Shown here piece after piece: positions 17,896-27,935 of a stretch of DNA of 64,000 nt; position 1 is the stretch's first letter, and the number at the start of each line of letters is the position of its first letter. Source of the stretch: Clostridia bacterium (GTDB lineage: Bacteria; Bacillota; Clostridia; UMGS1883; UMGS1540); contig JAFSCR010000001.1 in the NCBI GenBank assembly GCA_017436645.1, forward strand, positions 62,001 through 126,000. The letters are read 5' to 3'. A program made the translations under genes and the position numbers. The notes under the pieces were generated by a model. It saw only the letters and a program-made list of their open reading frames with translations. It did not search any database and was not told where the DNA came from.

Positions 17896-18897
17896 TTATT
17901 CTTCTTTGGCGGATGCTACGCCAACCTTTTCACGGACCTTCTGTTCCAGCTCTTCCATAATGGCGGGGTTTTCTGTGAGAAACTTCTTGGCATTTTCTCT
18001 GCCCTGCCCGATTCGCTGACCGTCATAAGAATACCATGCGCCGCTTTTTTCAAGAAGCCCGTAATCTGCTGCAAGGTCCAAAATATTACCCACCTTGGAA
18101 ATGCCCTGACCGTACATAATGTCGCACTCTGCTTCTCTGAAGGGGGGTGCAACCTTATTTTTCACAACCTTAATTCTTGTGCGGTTACCTACAATGTTGC
18201 CGTCAATCTTAATGCCTTCAATGCGGCGAACATCAAGGCGGACAGATGCATAGAATTTAAGTGCACGGCCGCCTGTGGTCACTTCAGGGTTACCGTACAT
18301 AACGCCCACCTTTTCACGAAGCTGGTTAATAAAGATTGCGGTGGTGTTGGATTTATTCACAACGCCTGCAAGCTTACGGAGCGCCTGACTCATAAGACGT
18401 GCCTGAAGGCCTACGTGAGAATCGCCCATTTCGCCTTCAATTTCTGCTTTCGGGACGAGGGCTGCCACAGAGTCCACAACCAGAACGTCCAGCGCACCGC
18501 TTCGGACGAGTGCTTCTGCAATTTCAAGTGCCTGTTCCCCCGTGTCGGGCTGGGCAACAATCAGCTCGTCCACATCAACGCCGAGATTTTTGGCGTACTG
18601 GGGGTCGAGGGCATGTTCAGCGTCAATAAATGCCACTTCGCCGCCACGTTTTTGTGCTTCCGCAATAATGTGGAGCGCAACCGTGGTTTTACCCGAAGAT
18701 TCAGGCCCGTAAATTTCAACAATTCTGCCTCTCGGAACACCGCCGATACCGAGTGCAAGGTCAAGAGCGAGGCTTCCCGTGGGGATAGCTTCAATATTTA
18801 AATGTGTATTTTCGCCCATTTTCATGACGGCGCCTTTACCGAACTGCTTTTCGATTTGGCCCATTGCCGCCTCAAGGGCTTTTTTCTTTTCAGACAT
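17896..18897 (-). CDS. recA: Recombinase RecA
   Basis: Strand-exchange ATPase for homologous recombination and SOS co-protease activity. It has 333 residues from the ATG at 18897, which follows AAGGAGTG; an in-frame ATG upstream lies within the promoter and is not used. Walker A GPESSGKT is at 64-71, Walker [11 protein letters not shown] near 137, and the conserved [16 protein letters not shown]2-adjacent segment near 208. The C-terminus is short and acidic. I see no Bacillus-type LexA box (GAAC-N4-GTTC) in the upstream region. Confidence 0.98.
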   Translation of the reverse strand: MSEKKKALEAAMGQIEKQFGKGAVMKMGENTHLNIEAIPTGSLALDLALGIGGVPRGRIVEIYGPESSGKTTVALHIIAEAQKRGGEVAFIDAEHALDPQYAKNLGVDVDELIVAQPDTGEQALEIAEALVRSGALDVLVVDSVAALVPKAEIEGEMGDSHVGLQARLMSQALRKLAGVVNKSNTTAIFINQLREKVGVMYGNPEVTTGGRALKFYASVRLDVRRIEGIKIDGNIVGNRTRIKVVKNKVAPPFREAECDIMYGQGISKVGNILDLAADYGLLEKSGAWYSYDGQRIGQGRENAKKFLTENPAIMEELEQKVREKVGVASAKEE

Positions 18898-18924
18898 AGT
18901 AGAACACTCCTTACTTATTGTATA

Positions 18925-18954
18925 ATTATACCTTAAGTAATACCCACCTGTCAA
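18925..18954 (-). promoter_or_regulatory. Sigma-A promoter of recA
   Basis: On the minus strand a perfect TTGACA (18954-18949) and a perfect TATAAT (18930-18925) are 18 bases apart, about 27 bases before the recA start. No SOS operator is seen overlapping it. Confidence 0.8.
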
Positions 18955-19003
18955 GCGTGGGAAAAATATTTTTACCTAAAATACTGTTTTTTTCAAATTT
19001 CCC

Positions 19004-19032
19004 TTGATTTCATCGGGATTTTAGTGTAAAAT
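19004..19032 (+). promoter_or_regulatory. Sigma-A promoter of the pgk operon
   Basis: TTGATT (19004-19009), a 17-base spacer and TAAAAT (19027-19032), with the pgk start 29 bases further on. It is divergent from the recA promoter. Confidence 0.7.
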
Positions 19033-19061
19033 AGTAGGGAAAATTTAGTAGGAGTGATAGT

Positions 19062-20258
19062 ATGAACAAGAAAAACATTGAATCTATTGCCGTACAGGGC
19101 AAAAAAGTTCTTGTCCGTTGTGACTTCAACGTCCCCCTCGATGCTGATAAGAACATTACAGACGAAACCAGAATTTTAGGTGCTCTGCCCACAATCAAGT
19201 ACCTCGTAAATCAGGGCGCACGTGTAATTCTCTGCTCTCACCTCGGTCGTCCGAAGGGTGAAGTAAATCCCAAATACAGCTTAGCACCTGTTGCAAAGCG
19301 TCTTTCCGAACACCTCGGCAAAGAAGTTAAGATGGCTGCAGATGTTATCGGCGAAAGCGCAAAGGCACTGACTGCCGAAATGCAGGATGGCGACGTTGTT
19401 CTCCTTGAAAACGTTCGTTACCACAAAGAAGAAGAAAAGAACGATGCAGAATTCTCGAAAGCGCTTGCATCTTTGGCAGAAGTATATGTAAACGATGCAT
19501 TCGGCACAGCACACCGTGCCCATGCTTCCACCGCAGGCGTTGCCGATTATCTCCCGGCTGTGTGCGGCTACCTCATTCAGAAGGAACTTGACGTTATGGG
19601 TAAAGCACTTTCCGACCCTGCCCGTCCCTTCGTTGCAATTCTCGGCGGCGCTAAGGTTTCCGACAAGATTGCAGTTATTGAAAATCTCATCGGCAAAGTA
19701 GACAAGCTCATCATCGGCGGCGGTATGGCTTACACCTTCCTCAAGGCAAAAGGGTACGAAATCGGCAAATCCCTCTTCGATGCAGAAAAGCTTGAACTTG
19801 CAAAAGACCTTTTAAAGAAAGCAGAAGCAAACGGCGTAGAACTTCTTCTCCCCGTTGACACCATGGTTTCCCCCGTATTCCCTGACCCCATTACCGCAGA
19901 AATCGCTGTAGAAGCAAAAGATGCTGATGCAATTCCTGCCGATATGATGGGTCTTGATATCGGTCCCAAGACGCAGGCTCTCTTTGCAGACGCTGTAAAA
20001 ACCGCAAAGACAGTTGTATGGAACGGCCCCATGGGCGTATTTGAAAACCCCATCCTTGCAAAAGGTACCATTGCTATTGCAAAGGCTCTTGCTGAAACTG
20101 ATGCTGTAACCATCATCGGCGGCGGCGACAGTGCTGCAGCTGTTGAACAGCTCGGCTTTGCTGATAAAATGACACACATTTCCACAGGCGGCGGCGCATC
20201 TCTCGAATTCCTGGAAGGCAAAATCCTCCCGGGTATCGCTTGCCTTGAGGATAAATAA
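19062..20258 (+). CDS. pgk: Phosphoglycerate kinase
   Basis: Glycolytic enzyme converting 1,3-bisphosphoglycerate and ADP to 3-phosphoglycerate and ATP. It has 398 residues, the normal length. The signature [10 protein letters not shown] is near residue 18, the substrate-binding HLGRPKG near 60, and the C-terminal nucleotide loop [13 protein letters not shown] near 353 followed by [23 protein letters not shown] precedes the ATG. It opens the cluster pgk-tpiA-gpmI, which covers lower glycolysis apart from gap (gap is at 55477-56487) and enolase. Confidence 0.97.
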   Translation: MNKKNIESIAVQGKKVLVRCDFNVPLDADKNITDETRILGALPTIKYLVNQGARVILCSHLGRPKGEVNPKYSLAPVAKRLSEHLGKEVKMAADVIGESAKALTAEMQDGDVVLLENVRYHKEEEKNDAEFSKALASLAEVYVNDAFGTAHRAHASTAGVADYLPAVCGYLIQKELDVMGKALSDPARPFVAILGGAKVSDKIAVIENLIGKVDKLIIGGGMAYTFLKAKGYEIGKSLFDAEKLELAKDLLKKAEANGVELLLPVDTMVSPVFPDPITAEIAVEAKDADAIPADMMGLDIGPKTQALFADAVKTAKTVVWNGPMGVFENPILAKGTIAIAKALAETDAVTIIGGGDSAAAVEQLGFADKMTHISTGGGASLEFLEGKILPGIACLEDK

Positions 20259-20276
20259 GAAAGGAATTTGATTACT

Positions 20277-21026
20277 ATGGCCAGAACTAAACTCGCTGCA
20301 GGCAACTGGAAAATGAACAAAACACCTGCCGAAGCTGCAGCTCTCATGAAAGAGCTTGCCCAGAAGGCAGGAAATGCTGCAAATGACGTTCTCGTATGCC
20401 CCCCGTTTGTATGCCTCGATGCAGTACTCGAAGCTGCAAAAGGCACAAAGATTATGGTTGGCGCACAGAACATGTATTTTGAAGACAAAGGTGCTTTCAC
20501 CGGTGAAGTAGCACCCGGCATGCTCCGTGAAATGGGCGTTACCCACGTAATCATCGGTCACTCTGAAAGACGTGAATACTTTGGCGAAACGGATGAAACC
20601 GTAAACAAGAAAGTATTAAAAGCGATTGAATACGGCCTCTGCCCCGTTATCTGCTGTGGTGAAACCCTTGCACAGCGCCAGGATGGCATCACCATCGAAT
20701 GGATTCGCATGCAGATTAAAAAGGCTATGAAGGACGTTACGGCTGATCAGGCAAAAGCACTCGTTATCGCTTACGAACCCATCTGGGCTATCGGCACAGG
20801 CATGACGGCTACAAACGAACAGGCTAACGAAGTTTGTGCAGCCATTCGTGTTCTTATCGTCGAACTTTACGGTGCCGATGTTGCAAACGAAATTCGCATC
20901 CTTTACGGCGGCAGCGTGAATGCCGGCAATTCTAAGGACCTCTTCGCTTGCAGCGATATTGACGGCGGTCTTGTAGGCGGCGCAAGCCTTAAGGCTGATG
21001 ACTTTACCGTTATTGCAAACAGCTAA
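20277..21026 (+). CDS. tpiA: Triose-phosphate isomerase
   Basis: TIM-barrel enzyme interconverting dihydroxyacetone phosphate and glyceraldehyde 3-phosphate, 249 residues. Catalytic residues are visible: Asn-Lys in GNWKMNK near residue 10, His in IIGHSERR near 95, and Glu in [11 protein letters not shown] near 165. The phosphate loop GGSVNAGN is near 210 and GGLVGGASL near 232. I prefer the ATG at 20277. A TTG nine bases upstream is too close to the AAAGGA element. Only 18 bases follow the pgk stop. Confidence 0.97.
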   Translation: MARTKLAAGNWKMNKTPAEAAALMKELAQKAGNAANDVLVCPPFVCLDAVLEAAKGTKIMVGAQNMYFEDKGAFTGEVAPGMLREMGVTHVIIGHSERREYFGETDETVNKKVLKAIEYGLCPVICCGETLAQRQDGITIEWIRMQIKKAMKDVTADQAKALVIAYEPIWAIGTGMTATNEQANEVCAAIRVLIVELYGADVANEIRILYGGSVNAGNSKDLFACSDIDGGLVGGASLKADDFTVIANS

Positions 21027-21045
21027 ATAAAGCAGCGAAACACAA

Positions 21046-21076
21046 AAGGGAGTCTACCCGTGCGGCAGGCTCCCTT
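21046..21076 (+). other. Intergenic hairpin between tpiA and gpmI
   Basis: AAGGGAGTCT (21046-21055) pairs with AGGCTCCCTT (21067-21076), ten base pairs with one G-U. No T-run follows, and the gpmI ribosome binding site lies just beyond. It is more likely an mRNA processing or stability element than a terminator. Confidence 0.5.
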
Positions 21077-21100
21077 ATATAAAGAAAGGAAGACGAAATC

Positions 21101-22609
21101 TTGGATAAACGACTTACAGCGCTGATTATTATGGACGGGTTTGCCACAGCGCCCAAAAATGCAGGAAATGCAATTGCCGCAGCAAACACCCCGAATCTTG
21201 ACCGTCTTTTCGCCACCTATCCCCACACGGATATACAGGCCAGCGGAATGGACGTCGGTCTCCCCGAAGGTCAGATGGGTAACTCCGAAGTCGGCCACAC
21301 CAATATCGGTGCCGGCAGAATTGTATACCAGGAGCTGACCCGTATCACAAAATCCATTTCTGACGGGGACTTTTTCGAAAACAGCGCTTTACTTTCCGCC
21401 GTGAAAAACTGTCAGGAAAACCGCTCGGCACTCCACCTTATCGGCCTTTTGTCCGACGGTGGCGTCCACAGCCATATCACACATCTCTATGGCCTTCTTG
21501 AAATGGCAAAGCGCCACGGCCTTACAAAAGTATATGTGCATGCACTTTTAGACGGTCGTGACGTATCCCCCACTTCCGGTGCTGACTTTATCGAAGCCCT
21601 GGAAGCTGAAATGAAAAAAATCGGCGTTGGCGAAATTGCTACCGTTATGGGCCGCTACTACGCCATGGACCGTGATAACCGTTGGGACCGTGTTGAGAAA
21701 GCTTATGACGTTATGACACGGGGCAAGGGTAAGAAGATTGAAAATCCTGCCGAATATGTCCGTGTTTCCTACGAAGAAGAAGTTACGGATGAATTTATCG
21801 TACCGGCTACAACAGAAAAAGGCAAAATTGAAAAGAATGACAGCATCATTTTCTTTAATTTCCGCCCCGACCGTGCCCGTGAAATCACCCGTGCATTTGT
21901 GGATCCGGAATTTGATGGTTTTTCCCGCAAGTTCTTCCCCACAACCTACATCTGCATGACCCAGTACGATGCAACCATGCCCAATGTGGAAGTTGCCTTC
22001 CGGCCCCAGAAGCTTACAAATACTTTTGGTGATTACATTTCCGAAAAGGGCTACACACAGTTCAGAATTGCCGAAACGGAAAAATACGCTCACGTTACCT
22101 TCTTCTTTAACGGCGGCGTAGAAAAAACCGCAGAAGGTGAAGACAGAGTGCTGATTCCTTCCCCGAAGGTTGCTACTTATGACTTAAAGCCCGAAATGAG
22201 CGCTGTGGAAGTAAAAGAAGCTGTCCTTGCCCGTTTAACCGAACAGGACGTTATCATCTTAAACTTTGCAAACTGCGACATGGTTGGTCACACCGGTGTA
22301 TTTGACTGTGCAGTCCGTGCCGTTGAAACGGTGGACGCCTGTGTTGGCGAGGTGGTTGATGCCATCATCAAAGCCGGTGGTGTATGTCTCGTAACGGCTG
22401 ACCACGGCAATGCAGACTGCATGTATGCCGAGGACGGCAGTCCCTTCACCGCACATACCACAAACCCTGTTCCCCTTCTTGTGGCAGGTGCAGGCGATGT
22501 AAAGCTCAGAGAAGACGGTCGCCTTGCAGATATTGCTCCCACAATGCTGGAGCTTATGCAGCTTGAAAAGCCGGAAGAAATGACAGGTTCGTCTCTGATT
22601 ATAGGCTAA
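21101..22609 (+). CDS. gpmI: Phosphoglycerate mutase, cofactor-independent
   Basis: Metal-dependent (Mn) mutase of the alkaline phosphatase superfamily converting 3- to 2-phosphoglycerate, 502 residues. The N-terminal phosphatase segment has MDGFA and the nucleophile Ser in GNSEVGHTNIGAGR (about 60). The inserted transferase domain spans roughly 75-300, and the C-terminal metal ligands appear in NFANCDMVGHTG and TADHGNAD. The start is TTG at 21101, since no ATG precedes the conserved N-terminus and AAAGGAAG lies ten bases upstream. Mn-dependent mutase activity is pH-sensitive in sporulating Bacillus, which may be relevant in this spore-former. Confidence 0.95.
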   Translation: MDKRLTALIIMDGFATAPKNAGNAIAAANTPNLDRLFATYPHTDIQASGMDVGLPEGQMGNSEVGHTNIGAGRIVYQELTRITKSISDGDFFENSALLSAVKNCQENRSALHLIGLLSDGGVHSHITHLYGLLEMAKRHGLTKVYVHALLDGRDVSPTSGADFIEALEAEMKKIGVGEIATVMGRYYAMDRDNRWDRVEKAYDVMTRGKGKKIENPAEYVRVSYEEEVTDEFIVPATTEKGKIEKNDSIIFFNFRPDRAREITRAFVDPEFDGFSRKFFPTTYICMTQYDATMPNVEVAFRPQKLTNTFGDYISEKGYTQFRIAETEKYAHVTFFFNGGVEKTAEGEDRVLIPSPKVATYDLKPEMSAVEVKEAVLARLTEQDVIILNFANCDMVGHTGVFDCAVRAVETVDACVGEVVDAIIKAGGVCLVTADHGNADCMYAEDGSPFTAHTTNPVPLLVAGAGDVKLREDGRLADIAPTMLELMQLEKPEEMTGSSLIIG

Positions 22610-22710
22610 AAATTTAAAAGGGCCGGCTGTAAGAAAGTCCGGTCCGCAAAAAGACAGAATTTCAGCAAAAATAGAGACACAAAGAATAAATATTTTGTAT
22701 GAAACGAAGA

Positions 22711-22746
22711 AAAACGCCGAGGCAAAACCTCGGCGTTTTCATTTTT
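22711..22746. terminator. Bidirectional terminator between gpmI and hydA
   Basis: AAAACGCCGAGG (22711-22722) pairs perfectly with CCTCGGCGTTTT (22728-22739) and is followed by a T-rich tract on the plus strand and an A-tract partner on the minus strand. It serves two convergent operons. Confidence 0.9.
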
Positions 22747-22749
22747 TAA

Positions 22750-24459
22750 TTATTCAAGTCCCATGCCGCTTCTGTCCGTATAGGTCGTGTGGAGAAGCTC
22801 GTGTGCCAGCTCGTGTGTCAGGCCGTTTTCGTACATTTCCTTAAGGTACGGATTTTCTTCTGCACTCTTAAACTGGAGAGAAGCATCATCTTCATAAAGT
22901 CCCTTCGCACGGGCAGCTACAGCGCCCTTCTCTTCTGTAATGGGCTGACCGCCGCCGTTTACACAGCCGCCGCAGCATGCCATAACTTCAATAAGGTCAT
23001 ACTGTTCTTCGCCGGAGCGAATCTTTTCGATAAGGGCCTTCGTATTTGCAAGACCGCTTACAACTGCCAGACGGAGTTTTATATCCCCTAAAGGTACTTC
23101 TACGGTGCGGATACCGTCCGCTTCTCTGAGTTCCTTCACTTCCGGAATTACGCCGCCGTTTAATGCATATGCCGCATAGCGGAGAACGGCTTCGCTAACG
23201 CCGCCGGTTGTTCCGAAGATAACTGCCGCACCCGTCTTAAAGCCAAAGGGCATATCGAAGGATGCCGGCTTGATGTTCGCATAATCAATGCCACGTTCCT
23301 GAATCATCTGTGCAAGTTCCTGTGTTGTGATAACAAAATCAACATCGGGATTGCCGTCAACCGAAAGTTCAGGACGTGCAGCCTCAAATTTCTTTGCCGT
23401 ACAGGGCATAATGGAAACAACAACCAGCTTTTCTCTCGGAATGCCCAGATTCTTTGTCAGGTGATCCTTGCAAAGAGAACCGAACATCTGCTGCGGAGAT
23501 TTGCAGGAAGAAAGATTCGGAATCATGTCAGGATAGAACTGCTCACAGTATTTTACCCATGCCGGACAGCAAGAGGTAAACTGGGGCATTCTTTCTCCTT
23601 TCGTGAAACGCTGGATAAACTCGTTACCTTCTTCGATAACCGTAAGGTCAGCGGCGAAGGATGTGTCATATACATAGTCAAAGCCCATCATACGAAGTGC
23701 GGCAACCATCTGGCCAATCTGTAACTGGCCCGGTTTAAACCCGAAGTTTTCACCAAGTGCTACTCGAACAGCCGGTGCCATCTGCACAACGACCGTCTTT
23801 TCTTCGTCATAAATTGCTTCCCATACGCTGTCCGCCTGGGACTTGGGATAAAGTGCACCAACAGGGCAAGCTTTAATACACTGGCCGCAGTTTACGCAGT
23901 CCGTCTTTGCCATGGGCTGATTCAAACCTGCAATAACCTTGGCATCGGAACCACGTCTTGAGAATTCTAAAACACCGATACCCTGTACTTCACGGCAAAC
24001 ACGAACACAGTCACCGCAAAGGATACATTTGGAAGAATCACGTACAACGGAAGCGGAGGAAGTGTCAATGGTCTTATCACATTCAAGCTGCTTAAAGCGA
24101 ACCTTGGAAACGCCCAGGTCATGTGCCAGCTTCTGCAGTTTGCAGTTGCCGCTTTTGGGGCAGGTTGTGCAGTTTTGGTCATGGTGTGCAAGCATCAGTT
24201 CCACAATCATTTTACGCATATTGCGAATCTGTCTTGTGTTGGTTTTTACAACCATACCGTCGGAAACGGCGGTGGAGCAAGCAGGCACAAGTCCTCTGCC
24301 TTCCACTTCAACCATACACATTCTGCAAGCACCGTAAACACTTAGTTCCGGATTGTAACAAAAGGTGGGCAGGTCGATACCTGCGCTTCGGATGGCTTCC
24401 AGAAGGTTTTTATCGTTTTCAATCTGATAAACTGTATTATCAATCGTAATTGTTTTCAT
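22750..24459 (-). CDS. hydA: [FeFe] hydrogenase catalytic subunit, NADH-linked group A
   Basis: Catalytic subunit of a HydABC-type hydrogenase; it reduces protons, or oxidises H2, using electrons from NADH and ferredoxin. In order: an N-terminal [2Fe-2S] domain (Cys34, 45, 48, 61), a His-Cys3 cluster near 92-106, two [4Fe-4S] motifs (CILCGDCVRVC and CVNCGQCIKAC, 145-198), and the H-cluster with L1 TSCCPAW (~295), L2 MPCTAKK (~351) and L3 MACCGGCVNGGGQP (~493-506). It has 569 residues from the ATG at 24459; a GTG three codons earlier is possible, but AAGGGG fits the ATG. The maturases HydE, HydF and HydG are not in this window. Confidence 0.96.
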   Translation of the reverse strand: MKTITIDNTVYQIENDKNLLEAIRSAGIDLPTFCYNPELSVYGACRMCMVEVEGRGLVPACSTAVSDGMVVKTNTRQIRNMRKMIVELMLAHHDQNCTTCPKSGNCKLQKLAHDLGVSKVRFKQLECDKTIDTSSASVVRDSSKCILCGDCVRVCREVQGIGVLEFSRRGSDAKVIAGLNQPMAKTDCVNCGQCIKACPVGALYPKSQADSVWEAIYDEEKTVVVQMAPAVRVALGENFGFKPGQLQIGQMVAALRMMGFDYVYDTSFAADLTVIEEGNEFIQRFTKGERMPQFTSCCPAWVKYCEQFYPDMIPNLSSCKSPQQMFGSLCKDHLTKNLGIPREKLVVVSIMPCTAKKFEAARPELSVDGNPDVDFVITTQELAQMIQERGIDYANIKPASFDMPFGFKTGAAVIFGTTGGVSEAVLRYAAYALNGGVIPEVKELREADGIRTVEVPLGDIKLRLAVVSGLANTKALIEKIRSGEEQYDLIEVMACCGGCVNGGGQPITEEKGAVAARAKGLYEDDASLQFKSAEENPYLKEMYENGLTHELAHELLHTTYTDRSGMGLE

Positions 24460-24471
24460 CGTATTCACCCC

Positions 24472-26355
24472 TTAACCCTTATATACTGCGCCGAACTTAC
24501 AGCTTTCGATACATGCACCGCATTTAATACATTTTTCGCTGTCAATCTTATACGGTACGCCACGTTCGCCACTGATCGCACCAACCGGGCACTTACGTGC
24601 ACACAGGCTGCAGCTCTTACATTTTGTTTCGTCAATCTTATAATTCGTAAACGCCTCACAGCGACCTGCAGGGCAGCGGCCTTCAAACACGTGTGCATTA
24701 TATTCATCACGGAAGTAACGGAGTGTGGAAAGAACCGGATTCGGTGCCGTCTTACCAAGTGCACAGAGAGAACCGACCTGAACCGTCTTTGCAAGTTCTT
24801 CCAGAAGTTCCAACGTTTCGCCTGTTGCTCTGCCTTCGATAATATCATCGAGAAGGGCAAGCATCTGGCGGGTGCCTTCACGGCAAACAACACACTTGCC
24901 GCAGGATTCATTCTGGGTAAACTGCATGAAGAAGCGTGCGATGCTTACCATACAAGTCTGCTGATTCATAACAACCAGACCGCCTGAACCAATCATAGCG
25001 CCTACGCTCTTTAAGTGGTCATAGTCAAGGGGCAGGTCGAGATGGTCCTGTGTAAGACAGCCGCCGGAGGGGCCGCCAATCTGCACAGCCTTAAAGTCAC
25101 TACCGCAAAGAGAACCATCATCATTTACTACACCGCCGCCAATTTCAGCGATAATCTTACGCAAGGTGGTGCCGAGAGGCACTTCGATAAGACCGGTGTG
25201 GGCAACGTGACCGGTGAGGGCAAACGTCTTTGTGCCGGATGCACCTTCTGAACCGATTGCCGCATATTTATCTGCACCCATCTGCATGATAACAGGAATG
25301 GTTGCAAGGGTTTCAACGTTATTAATAACGGTCGGCTTATTAAAGAGACCTTTTTCAGCCGGGAACGGCGGTTTCATGGTAGGCATGCCGCGTTTGCCTT
25401 CGATAGAACCGATAAGTGCTGTTTCTTCGCCGCAAACGAATGCGCCTGCACCTTCCATGATATGGATATCAAAACTCATGTCCGAGCCGAAAATGTTCTT
25501 GCCTAAAATGCCTGCTTTTCTTGCATTTTCAACGGCAATCTTAACACGTTCAACAGCCAGAGGGTATTCGGTACGGACGTAAATGTAACCTTCCGTGCCG
25601 CCAATCGCACATGCTGCTATAATCATACCTTCCAGAACGCTGTGGGGATTTCCTTCCATAACACAGCGATCCATAAATGCACCCGGGTCACCTTCGTCCG
25701 CATTACAGATAACGTACTTTACGTCACTTTCATGCACACGTGTAAGCTGCCACTTTTTCCCTGTGGGGAAGCCGCCGCCGCCACGACCGCGAAGACCGGA
25801 TTTTAAAACGAGATCACAAACTTCATCACCCGTCATCTCCAGAACTGCTTTTCTTGCCATTTCATAACCGCCGTGGGCGATGTATTCGTCAATGTCCAGT
25901 GCATCAATCATGCCGCAAAGCTCAAGCGTAGTTCTGGACTGCTTTGCATAAAACGGAATCTTTTTCATTTCGGCAACACGTGTGCCGTCTGTTTCCGTAT
26001 AGAGAAGACGTTCGATTACTTCGCCGCGGAGAAGTGTTTTTTCGATAATTTCATCAACGTCGCTTGCCTTTACATGGACATACATAATGCCCTGCGGATA
26101 AAGGGTTACGAGAGGGCCCATCTGGCAGAAGCCCTGACATCCGCTCTTTTTGAGGATGTAATCTGTTTCTTCTTTTTCCATGGCTACCGTAATGGAAAGG
26201 CCTTTTTCTCTTACAGCTTCCAGGAATCTTTCATAAATTTCACCGGACCCGTTTGCCATACAGCCTGTACCGCCACAGATAACGATACGTGCTTTATACT
26301 GCTCCATGGCAGCCTGATAATTCTTTTTACGTTCTTCGAGGCTCGTCTTATGCAT
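24472..26355 (-). CDS. hydB: Hydrogenase flavoprotein subunit, NuoF-like
   Basis: Diaphorase subunit that binds FMN and NADH and passes electrons between NADH, ferredoxin and the catalytic subunit. It has 627 residues: an N-terminal thioredoxin-like ferredoxin domain with VICGGTGCMANGSG (near 25), a NuoF core with GLRGRGGGGFPTGKKW (near 180) and a cluster ligand region SCGKCVVCREG (near 482), and C-terminal twin [4Fe-4S] motifs (CKSCSLCARKC, CIKCGACIESC). This layout is that of HydB in electron-bifurcating hydrogenases. The ATG at 26355 has GGAAGGAGG upstream and overlaps the hydC stop by 8 bases. Confidence 0.94.
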   Translation of the reverse strand: MHKTSLEERKKNYQAAMEQYKARIVICGGTGCMANGSGEIYERFLEAVREKGLSITVAMEKEETDYILKKSGCQGFCQMGPLVTLYPQGIMYVHVKASDVDEIIEKTLLRGEVIERLLYTETDGTRVAEMKKIPFYAKQSRTTLELCGMIDALDIDEYIAHGGYEMARKAVLEMTGDEVCDLVLKSGLRGRGGGGFPTGKKWQLTRVHESDVKYVICNADEGDPGAFMDRCVMEGNPHSVLEGMIIAACAIGGTEGYIYVRTEYPLAVERVKIAVENARKAGILGKNIFGSDMSFDIHIMEGAGAFVCGEETALIGSIEGKRGMPTMKPPFPAEKGLFNKPTVINNVETLATIPVIMQMGADKYAAIGSEGASGTKTFALTGHVAHTGLIEVPLGTTLRKIIAEIGGGVVNDDGSLCGSDFKAVQIGGPSGGCLTQDHLDLPLDYDHLKSVGAMIGSGGLVVMNQQTCMVSIARFFMQFTQNESCGKCVVCREGTRQMLALLDDIIEGRATGETLELLEELAKTVQVGSLCALGKTAPNPVLSTLRYFRDEYNAHVFEGRCPAGRCEAFTNYKIDETKCKSCSLCARKCPVGAISGERGVPYKIDSEKCIKCGACIESCKFGAVYKG

Positions 26356-26830
26356 TTGCCGATTCCTCCTTCCGGATTTCTGCAATCAGTTCTTTCGTTT
26401 TTTCCGGCGTCATGTTGCCGTAAACTTTATCATTGACAACTACAACCGGTGCAAGACCACAAGCACCGAGACAGGCAACCGTCTCGAGTGTGAAAAGTCT
26501 GTCATCAGAGGTAAGTTTGTCCTGAGAAAGACCAAGCGCTTCATATAAGGCCTTTAAGATGCCTTCAGATTTCTTAACATGACAGGCAGTACCGTCACAC
26601 ACCTTGATAACGTACTTACCCTTTTCTTCCAGCGTAAAGTGTGCATAAAAGGTTGCTACACCGTAAACGCTGGCAGGAGAAACGCCAAGTTCCCTTGCCA
26701 CAAACAGCATAACGTCTGCCGGAAGGTAACTGTACGCTTCCTGGATTTCCTGCAAAATTGGAATAAGCTTATGAGATTCTCTCTCATGTTTGTCCAAAAT
26801 TGCACAAACCTTGTCAAAATTTTTCTCCAT
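26348..26830 (-). CDS. hydC: Hydrogenase NuoE-like subunit
   Basis: Thioredoxin-fold [2Fe-2S] subunit, 160 residues. Ligands appear as CDGTACHV (near 86) and CLGACGLAP (near 126). It begins with a helical bundle containing LIPILQEIQEAYSYLP, standard for NuoE. The ATG at 26830 follows AGGGAGTG; a longer in-frame version begins with unrelated sequence and is not favoured. First gene of hydC-hydB-hydA. Together they would couple NADH reoxidation to hydrogen release during fermentation; whether bifurcation occurs is an inference from architecture. Confidence 0.93.
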   Translation of the reverse strand: MEKNFDKVCAILDKHERESHKLIPILQEIQEAYSYLPADVMLFVARELGVSPASVYGVATFYAHFTLEEKGKYVIKVCDGTACHVKKSEGILKALYEALGLSQDKLTSDDRLFTLETVACLGACGLAPVVVVNDKVYGNMTPEKTKELIAEIRKEESANA

Positions 26831-26943
26831 TTTGTTATCACTCCCTATCGTTTCATCAGGATACCTCTGTATAGAGGCATGCACTTTTTTTGGCAAAATT
26901 CACAAAAAAATATGCTCTTTTTCCTTATTACATGACTCTATTT

Positions 26944-26973
26944 ATCATACCATATTTCGTCGCAATTTGACAA
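26944..26973 (-). promoter_or_regulatory. Predicted promoter of the hydrogenase operon
   Basis: On the minus strand TTGTCA (26973-26968), an 18-base spacer and TATGAT (26949-26944), about 115 bases before hydC. The LysR-type regulator gene ends just upstream, and it may act here. Confidence 0.55.
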
Positions 26974-27000
26974 TGACAAAAAATATATAGGTTTATATCA

Positions 27001-27894
27001 TTATTTATATATAGATATTTGCTCCTCGACATATTCCAAAAACATCTTGTCAAGCCTTGTCGGCGTATACTTTTTGCGGAACACCGCTGCATCCATTACA
27101 AAGCTTGGACGGTTTACAGGCGGTTTCTGCTCCAGTCCGTTTGCTTTCAAAAAGCTTTCTTCCTCTTTTGCGGACCAAAAGAACGTGTCCCAACGTGTAT
27201 TCAACGTTTGCACACGGCTCTCCCTGTCCCAAAGACGAATTCTTCGTGCCCCGGGATTTTTCTCCGCCTCAATCCGCAAAATGGCGGGGTTTGTGATTTC
27301 CGTAAGACGTGCAGCATCTTTCTGTGAAATTGCCGCCACCTTTGCAAGGGGGCATTTTTCCGAAATGGTATAAAGCAGCGGTGCCGTGAAAAGCGGTCGC
27401 ATTTCCAGCCCGTGTGAAGCAACATATTGCTGTACCGCCGCCTCTTCCTCAAGATAAAACCGAATAACGCCCAAACCGCAAGACCCCTGTGCAACTGTAA
27501 ATACTACATCCCGAGAACCGGTTTCCGTAAAGGAATAGGAAAACGCATCTTCCGTCTGTGCCGTAACAAATTTTGCAAATGCCGCGGCGTAAGCTCTGGC
27601 GCCATGGCTGCATACCGAAAAATGTCCATGGGTGTTTCTCCCGTTTTCATAGGTGCTCTTAAGGCCATCAATTTCACTGACAATGTGGCGTGCACGGTTT
27701 AAAAACGGCTTGCCTTCTTCTGTTGCCACCATGCCGAGAGGCGTTCTTCTGAAAAGTTCCATGCCTACCGAATTTTCCAGTTCCCGTATGGCACGGCTGA
27801 TGTTGGGCTGGGCCACAAAAAGGCGCTCCGCCGCTCTTGTAACCGACCCCGTTTCTTCAATTGCAAGCGCATATCTCAAATGCATTATATTCAT
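27001..27894 (-). CDS. LysR-family transcriptional regulator
   Basis: 297-residue regulator with an N-terminal winged helix-turn-helix (residues ~2-60; TRAAERLFVAQPNISRAIRELE is the helix-turn-helix with recognition helix) and a C-terminal effector-binding domain of about 200 residues. It lies directly upstream of hydCBA in the same orientation, an unusual layout for LysR proteins, which are more often divergent from their targets. Control of the hydrogenase genes is therefore plausible but not shown. The ATG-start region has a weak ribosome binding site. Confidence 0.85.
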   Translation of the reverse strand: MNIMHLRYALAIEETGSVTRAAERLFVAQPNISRAIRELENSVGMELFRRTPLGMVATEEGKPFLNRARHIVSEIDGLKSTYENGRNTHGHFSVCSHGARAYAAAFAKFVTAQTEDAFSYSFTETGSRDVVFTVAQGSCGLGVIRFYLEEEAAVQQYVASHGLEMRPLFTAPLLYTISEKCPLAKVAAISQKDAARLTEITNPAILRIEAEKNPGARRIRLWDRESRVQTLNTRWDTFFWSAKEEESFLKANGLEQKPPVNRPSFVMDAAVFRKKYTPTRLDKMFLEYVEEQISIYK

Positions 27895-27935
27895 ATCTGA
27901 ATTTATATATCCTTTCGAAAAAAATTTGTTCCTTT

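Noticed and set aside
18898-18960. LexA (SOS) operator in front of recA
   Set aside because: No GAAC-N4-GTTC or similar dyad is present around the promoter; only isolated half sites occur.
22617-22652. Terminator directly after gpmI (GGCCGG...CCGGTC)
   Set aside because: The stem is short and imperfect with no T-run; the strong bidirectional hairpin at 22711-22746 is the better candidate.
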